Translations under genes and position numbers: made by a program
NCBI GenBank assembly: GCA_018383195.1
Contig: JAGZOP010000027.1
Location: 1 to 27,049 of the forward strand
From: Clostridiaceae bacterium
Lineage (GTDB): Bacteria > Bacillota > Clostridia > Oscillospirales > Butyricicoccaceae
DNA length: 27,049 nt
Direction of reading: 5' to 3'
Shown: positions 6,976 to 14,933 of the stretch, piece after piece
Layout: each line of letters starts with the position of its first letter
Position numbering within the stretch: position 1 is the stretch's first letter
Notes under the pieces: model-generated
Seen by the model: the letters and a program-made list of their open reading frames with translations, nothing else
Database searches by the model: none
What the model was told of the DNA's origin: nothing

Positions 6976-9070
6976 GCTTCTGGCGCCGGCAGGGTCGTTT
7001 GAAGGCGTGCGCGCTGCGGTGCAGAGCGGTGCAACCGCAGTCTATATGGGCTTCGGTACGTTTAACGCGCGGCGCGGTGCAAAGAATTTCAGCCGGGAGG
7101 AGATGGCGGAAGCCATCCGCTACTGTCGTGCGCGCGGCGTCAAAACCAATATCACCTTTAATATTGTGGCGCTCGACCGTGAACGCGAAGCTGCGATGCA
7201 GGATGTGAAATTCCTGAATGAAGCGGGCGCGGATGCGCTCATTGTGCAGGACCTTGGTCTTGCACGGCTGATTCGGGAATGTGCGCCCGATCTGCCCTTG
7301 CATGCCTCCACCCAGATGACGATTCACACCTTAGATGGTGCGCGCCTTGCGAAGGAACTCGGCTTTTCGCGTGTCGTGCTGTCGCGTGAATGCACACTTG
7401 GGCAGATTCGGGAGATTACCGCAAAGGCGGGCGTAGAAACCGAGGTGTTCGTGCATGGTGCGCTGTGCATGTGCTATTCCGGGCAGTGCTATCTGTCGTC
7501 GGTGATTGGGCAGCGCTCGGGCAACCGCGGGCTGTGCGCGCAGCCTTGTCGTCTGCCGTATCGTTATGACGGTGCGGGAAAAAAGGATTGCTATCCGCTG
7601 TCACTCAAGGATTTGTGCCTTGCGGGATGGCTCCAGCCCCTTGTGGAGGCTGGGGTTGCGTCTTTTAAAATCGAGGGGCGCATGAAGCGGCCGGAGTATG
7701 CTGCCGTTGTCACTGAAATTTACAGCCGCCTGCTGCGCGAACACCGCCGCCCGACCGCAGAGGAAGCGGATGCGCTGCGCCGTGTGTTCTCGCGCGACGG
7801 TTTTACAGACGGGTATTTGACCGGTAAAAAGGGGGACGGCATGTTCGGCACCAAAACCGATGTGCCGCTTGCCGAGGTGAAATCCCTGTACGACGAGGCG
7901 GCGCGCCGCTTTGCAGAGGGGAAAGAAGCGCCGCTTGTGCCGGTGACCGTTTCACTGATGGCGGATGAAACCGGACTGAATCTGAATATCTGGGATGGGG
8001 AAACCGATGGAATCACCGTCACCGATCGCGCGCCGGTTGAGCGGGCGAATCATCGCCCTGCAACCGAGGAAAGCGTGATGAAATCGCTCGAAAAAACGGG
8101 TGGAACCCCGTTTTTCGTGCAGGAGAGCCATATTTCACTCGCAGACGGGCTGATGATTCCGGCATCTAGATTGAACGCGCTGCGCCGTGAAGCGCTTGAC
8201 CGGCTGCTCACGCAGCGCGGACAGCCGCCTGTGCGCCGATGGAATGAATCTGTTGCCGGCGAAACATCCGTACAGCAGGAGTTCAGAGGATATACGGTGG
8301 AAGTGCGCACATTGGAGCAGGTCACAGAAGAAATGCTGCGGATGCCGCCCGAAACAATTTATGTTCCGCTGACTGTGCTTGCAGACAACCCTGATCGGGT
8401 TCGTACCCTGTGCGCACAGGGTATTTCGCTCTGCGCCGTGCTGCCGCGCGTGTACAGTGACAGCGAACAGCCCGAGATTCTGAGCATGCTCGGCGTCGTA
8501 AAAGATGCGGGCGTGCGTGCTGCGATGGCGGGAAATATCGGGCAGCTGCTGACGCTGCGTGATCAGGGCATAGAGGTCTATGGCGATTTCGGCTTAAATG
8601 CGTGCAACTCGGATGCGCTGAGCATGCTCAGAGGCTGCGGCGTCAAGCGGCAGACTTTGTCGTTTGAGCTACGCTTGCCGCAGCTGCGCGATCTCAGCAA
8701 ACCACTGGATACCGAAGTGATTGTATATGGTTATTTGCCGCTGATGGTGTTTGAAAATTGCGCAATTCGGCGTAAAACGGGCAAATGTTCCTGCAAAAAC
8801 GGCACCACATACCTGACTGACCGTACGGGAAAGCGCTTTGCGCTGCTCCCGGAATACGGATGTCGGAATACGCTGCTCAACAGTCAGCCCCTCTATCTTG
8901 GGGATAAGCCTACGGAATATACGCGGCTCGGCACACCGTATGCCCGTCTGCGGTTTACTACAGAATCTCCGGCGCGATGCGGTGAGATTTATCTGGCGCA
9001 TGTGCGGGAAACGGTGCCGGAGTTTCCGGAAGGGAAAACACGCGGACTGTACTATCGCGGCGTGGAATGA
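6959..9070 (+). CDS. U32 family protein with DUF3656, RlhA-like RNA hydroxylation factor
   Basis: This 703-residue protein starts MMKSPELLAPAGSFEGVRAA, the classic U32 TIM-barrel opening. The family signature follows at about residues 163-200, including CMCYSGQCYLSS and GNRGLCAQPCRLPY with cysteines at 170, 172, 177, 193 and 197, then FKIEGRMKRPEYAA. The C-terminal half fits DUF3656. Although annotated as collagenase-like peptidases, relatives such as E. coli RlhA and TrhP are needed for 5-hydroxylation of 23S rRNA or tRNA pyrimidines, and iron-sulphur binding by the cysteines has been proposed. I infer the RlhA type from the length and the DUF3656 part. GGGAGA precedes the ATGATG at 6959, which overlaps zapA by 17 bases. 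Confidence 0.85.
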   Translation: MMKSPELLAPAGSFEGVRAAVQSGATAVYMGFGTFNARRGAKNFSREEMAEAIRYCRARGVKTNITFNIVALDREREAAMQDVKFLNEAGADALIVQDLGLARLIRECAPDLPLHASTQMTIHTLDGARLAKELGFSRVVLSRECTLGQIREITAKAGVETEVFVHGALCMCYSGQCYLSSVIGQRSGNRGLCAQPCRLPYRYDGAGKKDCYPLSLKDLCLAGWLQPLVEAGVASFKIEGRMKRPEYAAVVTEIYSRLLREHRRPTAEEADALRRVFSRDGFTDGYLTGKKGDGMFGTKTDVPLAEVKSLYDEAARRFAEGKEAPLVPVTVSLMADETGLNLNIWDGETDGITVTDRAPVERANHRPATEESVMKSLEKTGGTPFFVQESHISLADGLMIPASRLNALRREALDRLLTQRGQPPVRRWNESVAGETSVQQEFRGYTVEVRTLEQVTEEMLRMPPETIYVPLTVLADNPDRVRTLCAQGISLCAVLPRVYSDSEQPEILSMLGVVKDAGVRAAMAGNIGQLLTLRDQGIEVYGDFGLNACNSDALSMLRGCGVKRQTLSFELRLPQLRDLSKPLDTEVIVYGYLPLMVFENCAIRRKTGKCSCKNGTTYLTDRTGKRFALLPEYGCRNTLLNSQPLYLGDKPTEYTRLGTPYARLRFTTESPARCGEIYLAHVRETVPEFPEGKTRGLYYRGVE

Positions 9071-9090
9071 TAAAGAGAGGGTGAAAACTG

Positions 9091-9324
9091 TTGATGCAGG
9101 CACTGATTATTGTGATCGGCGCAGTATTGGGAAGTTTAATCGGACGTATGGCATCGGGAATTTCATTTCTACGATGGCTCAGCTTTGGGGACAGCTTCGG
9201 CATGTCAGCGACAACGCTTGATTTGGGGCTGTTTGAACTGACCTTTGGATTTCATTTTGAAATTACAATCGCAGCGATTTTGGGACTCATCCTTGCGATC
9301 TTTTTCTGTCGGAAGCTGCGATAA
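9091..9324 (+). CDS. DUF4321 family small membrane protein
   Basis: A 77-residue protein with two hydrophobic segments: residues about 3-21 (ALIIVIGAVLGSLIGRMAS) and about 55-73 (TIAAILGLILAIFFC). Between them is LDLGLFELTFGFHF, typical of DUF4321. Function is unknown; the family is commonly found next to maf in Clostridia, as here. The start may be TTG at 9091 (8 bases after GAGAGGG) or ATG at 9094 (11 bases); spacing slightly favours the TTG. It sits 20 bases after the U32 gene and 27 bases before maf. Confidence 0.8.
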   Translation: MMQALIIVIGAVLGSLIGRMASGISFLRWLSFGDSFGMSATTLDLGLFELTFGFHFEITIAAILGLILAIFFCRKLR

Positions 9325-9351
9325 AAGATTTACGATTGACGGGAGCGTTAT

Positions 9352-9918
9352 ATGAACCACTTAATTTTGGCTTCGGCATCTCCACGGCGGCAGGAGCTGC
9401 TGCGGCTCATTACGGAAGAATTTACAGTCGTGCCCGCAGATGCGGACGAGACGCTGCCTGCGGGACTGCCGGTTGCAAATCAGATTGAGGTGCTTGCCGA
9501 GCGCAAGGCTGCCGATATCTTTGCAAAACATCCGGATAGTGTTGTAATCGGTTCGGATACGATGGTTGTGATAGACGGTCAGCCGCTTGGGAAACCGGCA
9601 GATGCAGACGATGCGCGCCGGATGCTGAAGATGCTGTCCGGACGGGCACATGAGGTCATTACCGGTCTTGCCGTGCTGTCACCGGTGGGCAGCAGGATTG
9701 GACATCGTACAACAAAGGTACAGTTTCGAGATCTGTCGGATGGCGAAATCGAGCGCTATCTTGCGACGGGTGAACCACTGGATAAGGCAGGCGCTTATGG
9801 CATTCAGGGAAAAGGCGCGACGCTGATTACCGGAATTGATGGCGATTATTTCAGCGTAGTGGGTCTGCCGGTTTCCATGCTTTACACCATGCTGGATGAA
9901 CTCGGGCAACTGGAATAA
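9352..9918 (+). CDS. maf: Maf-type nucleoside triphosphate pyrophosphatase
   Basis: The product is a house-cleaning enzyme that hydrolyses non-canonical or excess nucleoside triphosphates to the monophosphate plus pyrophosphate. Its 188 residues are the normal size. It begins HLILASASPRRQELL, the Maf phosphate-binding motif. VIGSDTMVVIDGQPLGKP and GRAHEVITGLAV follow. The C-terminus contains DKAGAYGIQGKGATLI and IDGDYFSVVGLPV. These match the dTTP/UTP-type (YhdE) subgroup better than the m7GTP-type, but the split is my inference. The gene lies between DUF4321 and mreC, a conserved order. Confidence 0.94.
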   Translation: MNHLILASASPRRQELLRLITEEFTVVPADADETLPAGLPVANQIEVLAERKAADIFAKHPDSVVIGSDTMVVIDGQPLGKPADADDARRMLKMLSGRAHEVITGLAVLSPVGSRIGHRTTKVQFRDLSDGEIERYLATGEPLDKAGAYGIQGKGATLITGIDGDYFSVVGLPVSMLYTMLDELGQLE

Positions 9919-9932
9919 AAGAGAGGCAAGAT

Positions 9933-10769
9933 TTGAAAAATATATTTTCTTCCCGCATGGTTGCGGCAGTAGTTGTAATAATTTTGATTTGTCTGGGGCT
10001 TGTGCTGTATACCGGCGCCACAGGGAGCAGCAATCCGGTTTCCGACGCCATCGGCGTGGCGATTGCGCCGCTGCAAAAAGGCGTGTCGCAGATTGGCGAG
10101 ATGGTTGGTAAGGGAAAAGCATATTTTGAGGGCTATGATGCCTTGGAAGAAGAAAATGCCGAACTGAAAATACAGCTGCGGAAAACGGAACAGGAACTGC
10201 GCGACGCCGCAGTGGCGATTGATGAAAACAAACGCCTGCGTTCACTGCTCAGCATCAAGGAGCGCAACCGTTCTTTTGAGTTTGAGGTTGCAGAGGTGAT
10301 TGCACGCAGCCCCGGAGAGTGGGCAACAGAAATTTCGCTCGACAAAGGCTCGAACCATGGGGTTGAAGTGGATGACCTTGTCATCACAGAGGACGGTATG
10401 GTCGGGTATGTCTCCAACGTGACGCCCACTTACTGCGATGTGACCACGGTGGTGGACACTAATATGCAGGCAGGCGCCCTGATTACGCGCACGCGTGAGG
10501 TCGGCATTGCAGAGGGGGATTATACGCTCATGAGCGAGGGAAACCTCAAGCTTTCCTATCTGGAGCCGGATTCGGGTGTTGTCATTGGGGACACGGTTGA
10601 AACTTCGGGGCGCGGCGGCGTATTCCCGAAGGGCATCATGATCGGTACGGTTGAGCGTATCGTACCCGAGGAAAACGGTATTTCCAACTATGCGGTGGTC
10701 AAGCCGTTCATTGATGTAGAAAAGGTGACAAACGTGTTTATCATCACGAACTTTGAGGTGAATGAGTGA
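9933..10769 (+). CDS. mreC: Rod shape-determining protein MreC
   Basis: A 278-residue bitopic membrane protein that organises the cell-elongation machinery and contacts PBP2. One transmembrane helix lies at residues about 7-25 (VVAAVVVIILICLGLVLYT). A coiled coil follows at about 65-105 (ALEEENAELKIQLRKTEQEL). The extracellular beta-barrel domain includes SLDKGSNHGVEVDDLVITED and TSGRGGVFPKGIMIGTVERI, both typical of MreC. It starts with TTG at 9933, 6 bases after GAGAGG; no ATG fits. The end overlaps the mreD GTG start by 4 bases. Confidence 0.93.
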   Translation: MKNIFSSRMVAAVVVIILICLGLVLYTGATGSSNPVSDAIGVAIAPLQKGVSQIGEMVGKGKAYFEGYDALEEENAELKIQLRKTEQELRDAAVAIDENKRLRSLLSIKERNRSFEFEVAEVIARSPGEWATEISLDKGSNHGVEVDDLVITEDGMVGYVSNVTPTYCDVTTVVDTNMQAGALITRTREVGIAEGDYTLMSEGNLKLSYLEPDSGVVIGDTVETSGRGGVFPKGIMIGTVERIVPEENGISNYAVVKPFIDVEKVTNVFIITNFEVNE

Positions 10770-11278
10770 GCATGAGACGTGATCGACCGGTCTTAAAGAC
10801 CATTTTGTATCTGGTGTTTTTGGTGCTCATTTATGTCCTTGAAACTGCAAATATTCCGCTCATGCTGTTTGGGTTCCATATCGACCTGCTGCCCTGTATC
10901 CCGGCGGCGGTTGCGCTCATGGAAGGTCCGTTTTTCGGCGGCCTATTCGGTTTGCTGACCGGCGTGCTGTATGATGTGGGATTTACAGGGGTGGACGGAC
11001 TGTTTCCGCTGTACTATATGCTGTTCGGCATTGCGGCAGGCGCGGTCAGCATGCGCTTTCTCCGGCGGATGTTTCCCTCAATGCTGCTGCTGAGCACCTG
11101 CGGGATGCTGCTGATCGGCATGATGCGGTATGGGTTTTCCGTGCTGCTGTTTGCACATGCACCGTTCCCGCTTGCGTTTCAATCCATGTGCGGGGAGATT
11201 CTGGTAAGCACACTGCTGTCCCCCCTTGTGTATTTTCCGGTGCGCACCATTGCGCGCCGGTTTGACCGCATGCTTTGA
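10766..11278 (+). CDS. mreD: Rod shape-determining protein MreD
   Basis: A 170-residue polytopic membrane protein of the elongasome with about five hydrophobic segments. These include LYLVFLVLIYVLETANIPLM and GPFFGGLFGLLTGVLYDVGF, the typical MreD central motif. A GTG start at 10766 overlaps the mreC stop (GTGA) and lies 5 bases after GAGGTG. An ATG two codons later (10772) is the alternative. Translation is evidently coupled to mreC. Confidence 0.88.
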   Translation: MSMRRDRPVLKTILYLVFLVLIYVLETANIPLMLFGFHIDLLPCIPAAVALMEGPFFGGLFGLLTGVLYDVGFTGVDGLFPLYYMLFGIAAGAVSMRFLRRMFPSMLLLSTCGMLLIGMMRYGFSVLLFAHAPFPLAFQSMCGEILVSTLLSPLVYFPVRTIARRFDRML

Positions 11279-11305
11279 CCGATTCCCTCGAAAGGAGACC
11301 AATTT

Positions 11306-13366
11306 ATGGACAACAAGGCAAAACTGCTGCGCAGACTGATCGCGCTGTTCGGCGTGCTGGTGCTGCTTGCCGGCGTGTCGGCAGCCGGGTTGTTTTCGCT
11401 TCAGATTATTAACGGCGAAGAATATCGGGAACAGGCGGCAAACCGCTTGACCAGTTCTTCGACCGTGGCGGCGTCGCGCGGCGAGATTGTAGACCGTTAC
11501 GGCCGCCCGCTTGTGACCAATCAATCGGTTTACTCCCTGCGCATCGACTATTCCTATTGGGAACAGGAAAAGCAGAACCAGACGATTCTTGCACTGGTGC
11601 GCCTGATTCGTGACGCGGGCAGTGAGGAAACCGATTCGCTGCCGATTACCAAACAGGAACCGTTTGAATATATGGGAGAAGCGGACAGCGCGGAACGCAA
11701 GGCGCTTGCGGAGTTTGCGGACAAGCATGAACTGGGCAGCAAGCTGTCCGCGCCCGAGATGCTGAAAGCGCTGCGGAAGTATTACGAGGTCGATGAATCC
11801 CTGTCGGATGGCAACGCCCGCATCATTGTTGGCGTGCGGTATGAAATGGACCGCATCGGTTTTTCGACCTATAACTCGTTCACCATTGCGTCGGACGTTT
11901 CGCTGGACCTGATTTCTCAGGTGAAAGAACGCCACAGTGAGTTTCAGGGCGTGAATGTTGATACAACGTCGGTGCGCAAATACGAAACCACCAGCGCCGG
12001 ACACATCCTCGGCCGCATTGGTCCGATGTATACGGAAGACTGGAAGGGAGAAGACGGGCAGGGCGGTTACAACGAAAAAGAAGGCTATCAGATGAACGAT
12101 CTGATTGGCAAGCAGGGCGTGGAAGCAGCTTTTGAAAAATATCTGCATGGCGTCAGCGGTACCCGGTCGATTGAAACCGATATCTCAGGCAAGGTTACGG
12201 GCGTTGTGGAAGGACAAAAACCGCAGCCGGGCAACAACTGCATTTTGACCTTGGATCTCGATTTGCAGCAGGCGACAGAGCAGTCGCTTGAACGCACACT
12301 TTCGGGAATTCCGGGCGCCAAGGGCGGCGCGGCAGTTGCGCTCGATGTCAATTCCGGGCAGGTTCTTGCCATGGCAAGCTATCCGTTTATCGACCTGACG
12401 AGGTGGAATGAGCTGTATAGTACATGGGAGTCGGATACCGAAAACCGACCGCTCATCAACCGCGCGACCATGGGCGCTTATGCACCCGGCTCCACCTATA
12501 AAATTTTGACTGCCATCGCAGGACTGGAAGAGGGTGTCATCGACGAAAACACCCTGATCGACTGTCAGCACTACTATACGCGCTTTTCCAAGAGCAGAAC
12601 ATATAAATGTATGGGGCGGCATGGCCCCTCAAACGTGCTGCGCGGTATTCAGAAATCGTGCAACGTCTTTTTTTACGAAACAGGGTACCTGCTCGGCGGT
12701 AAAAAGCTAGAGGAGTGGGAGCACAAATTTGGCTTCGGCGAAAAGACCGGCATCGAAATCGGCGAAAGCGCCGGTTCAGCGTCTGGTCCGGAAAACCGTA
12801 AGCGGATGTTGGAAAATGTGCCCACGCTGAATCCATGGCAGGAGCCGGGCGGCGATGTCATCACGACCGCAATCGGTCAGTGTGACAATGCATTTACGCC
12901 GCTTCAACTTGCAAACTACACGGCAGCAATCGCAAACGGTGGCACGCTTTACCGCCCCACACTGCTGCGCAGCGTCAAGACCTACGATTATACCGGAACG
13001 GTTAAGGCGGAAAAAGCGGAAGTGATTCGGGAGATCGATATTTCGCAGAAGACACTGGACATTGTTCACGAAGGCATGGCTGAGGTTACCGATGACGAAG
13101 GTACGGCGGCGCGCACCTTTGCCGATTACCCGATCAAGGTTGCCGGCAAATCGGGTACTGCACAGGTTGCCGGACAGAGCGATAACGCAGTATTTATCGC
13201 ATATGCGCCGTTTGACGATCCGCAGATTGCCATTGCGGTGGTCGGTGAGCAGGCAGGACATGGTTCAGATATTGCGCCGATTGTGCGCGATATGTTGGAT
13301 GCGTACTTCGCCGATGACGGCGGAAACGTAGAGAACGTAGATTACGAGAATACGATTCTGAAATAA
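11306..13366 (+). CDS. Penicillin-binding protein 2 (class B transpeptidase)
   Basis: The product crosslinks peptidoglycan during cell elongation together with MreC, MreD and a SEDS polymerase (RodA). Its 686 residues contain an N-terminal membrane helix (about 10-33) and a pedestal domain beginning VASRGEIVDRYGRPLV. In the transpeptidase domain the catalytic serine motif STYK is at about 396-399, SCN at about 451-453 and KSGT at about 615-618. All three active-site motifs are intact. AAAGGAG precedes the ATG. It is the last gene of the zapA-mreCD run, and no rodA follows. I leave the symbol open because naming (mrdA, pbpA) varies. Confidence 0.93.
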   Translation: MDNKAKLLRRLIALFGVLVLLAGVSAAGLFSLQIINGEEYREQAANRLTSSSTVAASRGEIVDRYGRPLVTNQSVYSLRIDYSYWEQEKQNQTILALVRLIRDAGSEETDSLPITKQEPFEYMGEADSAERKALAEFADKHELGSKLSAPEMLKALRKYYEVDESLSDGNARIIVGVRYEMDRIGFSTYNSFTIASDVSLDLISQVKERHSEFQGVNVDTTSVRKYETTSAGHILGRIGPMYTEDWKGEDGQGGYNEKEGYQMNDLIGKQGVEAAFEKYLHGVSGTRSIETDISGKVTGVVEGQKPQPGNNCILTLDLDLQQATEQSLERTLSGIPGAKGGAAVALDVNSGQVLAMASYPFIDLTRWNELYSTWESDTENRPLINRATMGAYAPGSTYKILTAIAGLEEGVIDENTLIDCQHYYTRFSKSRTYKCMGRHGPSNVLRGIQKSCNVFFYETGYLLGGKKLEEWEHKFGFGEKTGIEIGESAGSASGPENRKRMLENVPTLNPWQEPGGDVITTAIGQCDNAFTPLQLANYTAAIANGGTLYRPTLLRSVKTYDYTGTVKAEKAEVIREIDISQKTLDIVHEGMAEVTDDEGTAARTFADYPIKVAGKSGTAQVAGQSDNAVFIAYAPFDDPQIAIAVVGEQAGHGSDIAPIVRDMLDAYFADDGGNVENVDYENTILK

Positions 13367-13458
13367 TAATGTGTTCAATATGTACAGATACCATTGGATT
13401 TATTTGTGAACGATTTGTGAAAAATTTCACTTTTCCTCTTGAAAAGTTCGGAAAGTCC

Positions 13459-13487
13459 TTGTATCTGATCGACAAATGATTTATACT
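13459..13487 (+). promoter_or_regulatory. Promoter of the minD-like gene
   Basis: TTGTAT (13459-13464) is followed by TATACT (13482-13487) with a 17-base spacer, 28 bases before the ATG. This gives the gene its own transcription start after the mreCD-PBP2 operon. No convincing terminator is seen between 13367 and 13458. Confidence 0.65.
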
Positions 13488-13514
13488 AAAAATAAGCTGT
13501 GACATGGAGGCAAT

Positions 13515-14255
13515 ATGTTTAAGGTGATTTTGGTAGCGTCTGGCAAGGGCGGCACGGGAAAAACGTCGCTGACTGCAAACGTGGGTTGTGCGCTTGCGGA
13601 AAGAGGACATCACGTGCTGGTGGTTGATGCTGACAGCGGACTGAGGAACCTGGACATCGTGCTCGGATTGAGTGACTCGATTGTATTCAGCTTCGCGGAT
13701 GTAGCACAAGGCGTCGTGTCCCTTCGTCATGCCGCAGCACAGCATCCGGCGTTTCCCACACTGTCTTTGCTGACAGCTCCGGCAGTTTTGCCGCCGCTGA
13801 CAGGGGAGCAGATTTCTGGTCTTGTAGAGCAGGCGCGGGAAATGGAGTTTGACTATGTGCTGATTGATGGACCGGCCGGTCTTGCACCTGAAATTCGTTT
13901 GTTCGCGCAGGTGGCGACACAAGCGCTGGTGGTTACGATGTCTGACCAAGCGAGCGTTCGCGGCGCAGAACGTGTGGCGCGCATTTTGGAACAGGAGAAT
14001 GTTGTACGCATCCGTATGGTTGTCAACCGCGTTCGGCCGGCATTGATTCGTCACGGCGTAATGGACAATATTGACGATACAATGGATACAGTTGGGCTTC
14101 CTCTGCTGGGAATTGTTCCGGAGGATGAAAGCGTAATTGCCTGCGGCAGCAGTGGGAAGTCTTTGCTTTCAGCAAAGCGGGGCGGAGCGGCTACGGCATT
14201 TCGGAACATCGCGCAGCGGCTTGACGGAATACGCCTTCCTATTATGCGTATATAA
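13515..14255 (+). CDS. MinD-like septum-site ParA/MinD ATPase
   Basis: A 246-residue deviant-Walker-A ATPase: GKGGTGKTS at residues 10-18, with the signature lysine K11. DADSGLRNLDIVLGL follows, very close to the MinD switch motif and unlike the DNA-partition ParA type. IDGPAGL replaces the usual DSPAGI Walker B region. VVNRVRP lies further on. MinD recruits the division inhibitor MinC to the membrane through a C-terminal amphipathic helix; here the end is short (RLDGIRLPIMRI), so membrane binding is uncertain. In many Clostridia minC, minD and minE lie together beside mreCD and PBP2; here minD stands alone, followed by mgsA. A GGAGG ribosome site is present. Confidence 0.82.
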   Translation: MFKVILVASGKGGTGKTSLTANVGCALAERGHHVLVVDADSGLRNLDIVLGLSDSIVFSFADVAQGVVSLRHAAAQHPAFPTLSLLTAPAVLPPLTGEQISGLVEQAREMEFDYVLIDGPAGLAPEIRLFAQVATQALVVTMSDQASVRGAERVARILEQENVVRIRMVVNRVRPALIRHGVMDNIDDTMDTVGLPLLGIVPEDESVIACGSSGKSLLSAKRGGAATAFRNIAQRLDGIRLPIMRI

Positions 14256-14332
14256 GACGTCTGGATTTGCAGGCGAATTTGTTGAATCAGGATATGAAAT
14301 GAATTTGTTACTTTGAAAGGGGAAGTTCAAAC

Positions 14333-14740
14333 ATGAACATCGCTTTAATTGCGCACGATCGAAAAAAAGAACTGATGGTGCAGTTCTGTATGGCTTATTG
14401 TGGTATCCTTGCAAAGCATAACTTGTGCGCAACCGGAACAACGGGTAAATTTGTTGCAGAGGCAACCGGTCTCAAAATTGAGAAATATCTTGCAGGCATG
14501 CAGGGCGGTGAGGAGCAGATTTCCGCACGTGTTGCATATAATGAAATTGATCTGGTTTTGTTTTTCCGTGACCCGATGTCCAATACGGAATATGAACCGG
14601 ACGTGCATGCGCTTGCGCGCCTGTGCGATATGCATAATATTCCGATTGCGACCAACTCGGCAACCGCAGAGATGCTGATTCTTGGTCTGGATCGCGGCGA
14701 TCTTGATTGGCGTAACATTGTCAATCCGAAAAGCCGTTGA
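14333..14740 (+). CDS. mgsA: Methylglyoxal synthase
   Basis: The product converts dihydroxyacetone phosphate to methylglyoxal and phosphate, the overflow bypass of lower glycolysis. It has 135 residues, the normal short length. Recognisable parts are MNIALIAHDRKKELM, CATGTTGKFV (phosphate loop), LAGMQGGEEQISARV, IDLVLFFRDPMS and ATNSATAEMLI. GAAAGGGGAAG lies about 7 bases before the ATG. It starts 77 bases after the minD-like gene and is followed by a clear terminator, so the two are probably co-transcribed. Confidence 0.95.
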   Translation: MNIALIAHDRKKELMVQFCMAYCGILAKHNLCATGTTGKFVAEATGLKIEKYLAGMQGGEEQISARVAYNEIDLVLFFRDPMSNTEYEPDVHALARLCDMHNIPIATNSATAEMLILGLDRGDLDWRNIVNPKSR

Positions 14741-14762
14741 TTTTGAGCAAAGATAAAATATC

Positions 14763-14797
14763 AAAAAGTCGCGGCTTTGAGGCTGCGGCTTTTTTTG
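14763..14797 (+). terminator. Intrinsic terminator after mgsA
   Basis: The arm AAAAAGTCGCGGC (14763-14775) pairs, allowing two G-U pairs, with GCTGCGGCTTTTT starting at 14782. A run of seven T follows the GC-rich stem. It lies about 25 bases after the mgsA stop. Confidence 0.8.
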
Positions 14798-14834
14798 TGA
14801 AAGAGAAAAAACATGATAATTTTTGGGCGAGGCA

Positions 14835-14867
14835 TTGAGTTTTATCAGAAATATGGTAAGATATAAT
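14835..14867 (+). promoter_or_regulatory. Probable promoter region of hisS-aspS
   Basis: A perfect TATAAT at 14862-14867 lies 66 bases before the hisS ATG. The best -35 match, TTGAGT at 14835-14840, is 21 bases away, which is too long for a normal spacer. Either a poorer -35 hexamer is used or the element needs an activator. I see no T-box leader in the 130 bases available. Confidence 0.4.
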
Positions 14868-14933
14868 AGTTACGGTATGTCTTTCATGCCTTGATTGTGC
14901 TCAAAAAACATTGATATAAAGGGGTATTCATAA

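Noticed and set aside
11078..12148. Minus-strand open frame of 356 codons opposite mreD and PBP2
   Set aside because: It spans two real genes on the other strand and encodes an improbable His/Arg/Gln-rich protein.
13417..13430. Palindrome GTGAAAAATTTCAC after PBP2 as a terminator
   Set aside because: The loop would be only 2 bases and the stem is AT-rich; the following T-rich stretch is weak. It might be an operator but there is no support.
14798..14933. T-box leader before hisS
   Set aside because: Only about 130 bases are available, and I see neither the conserved T-box sequence nor an antiterminator/terminator pair before hisS.
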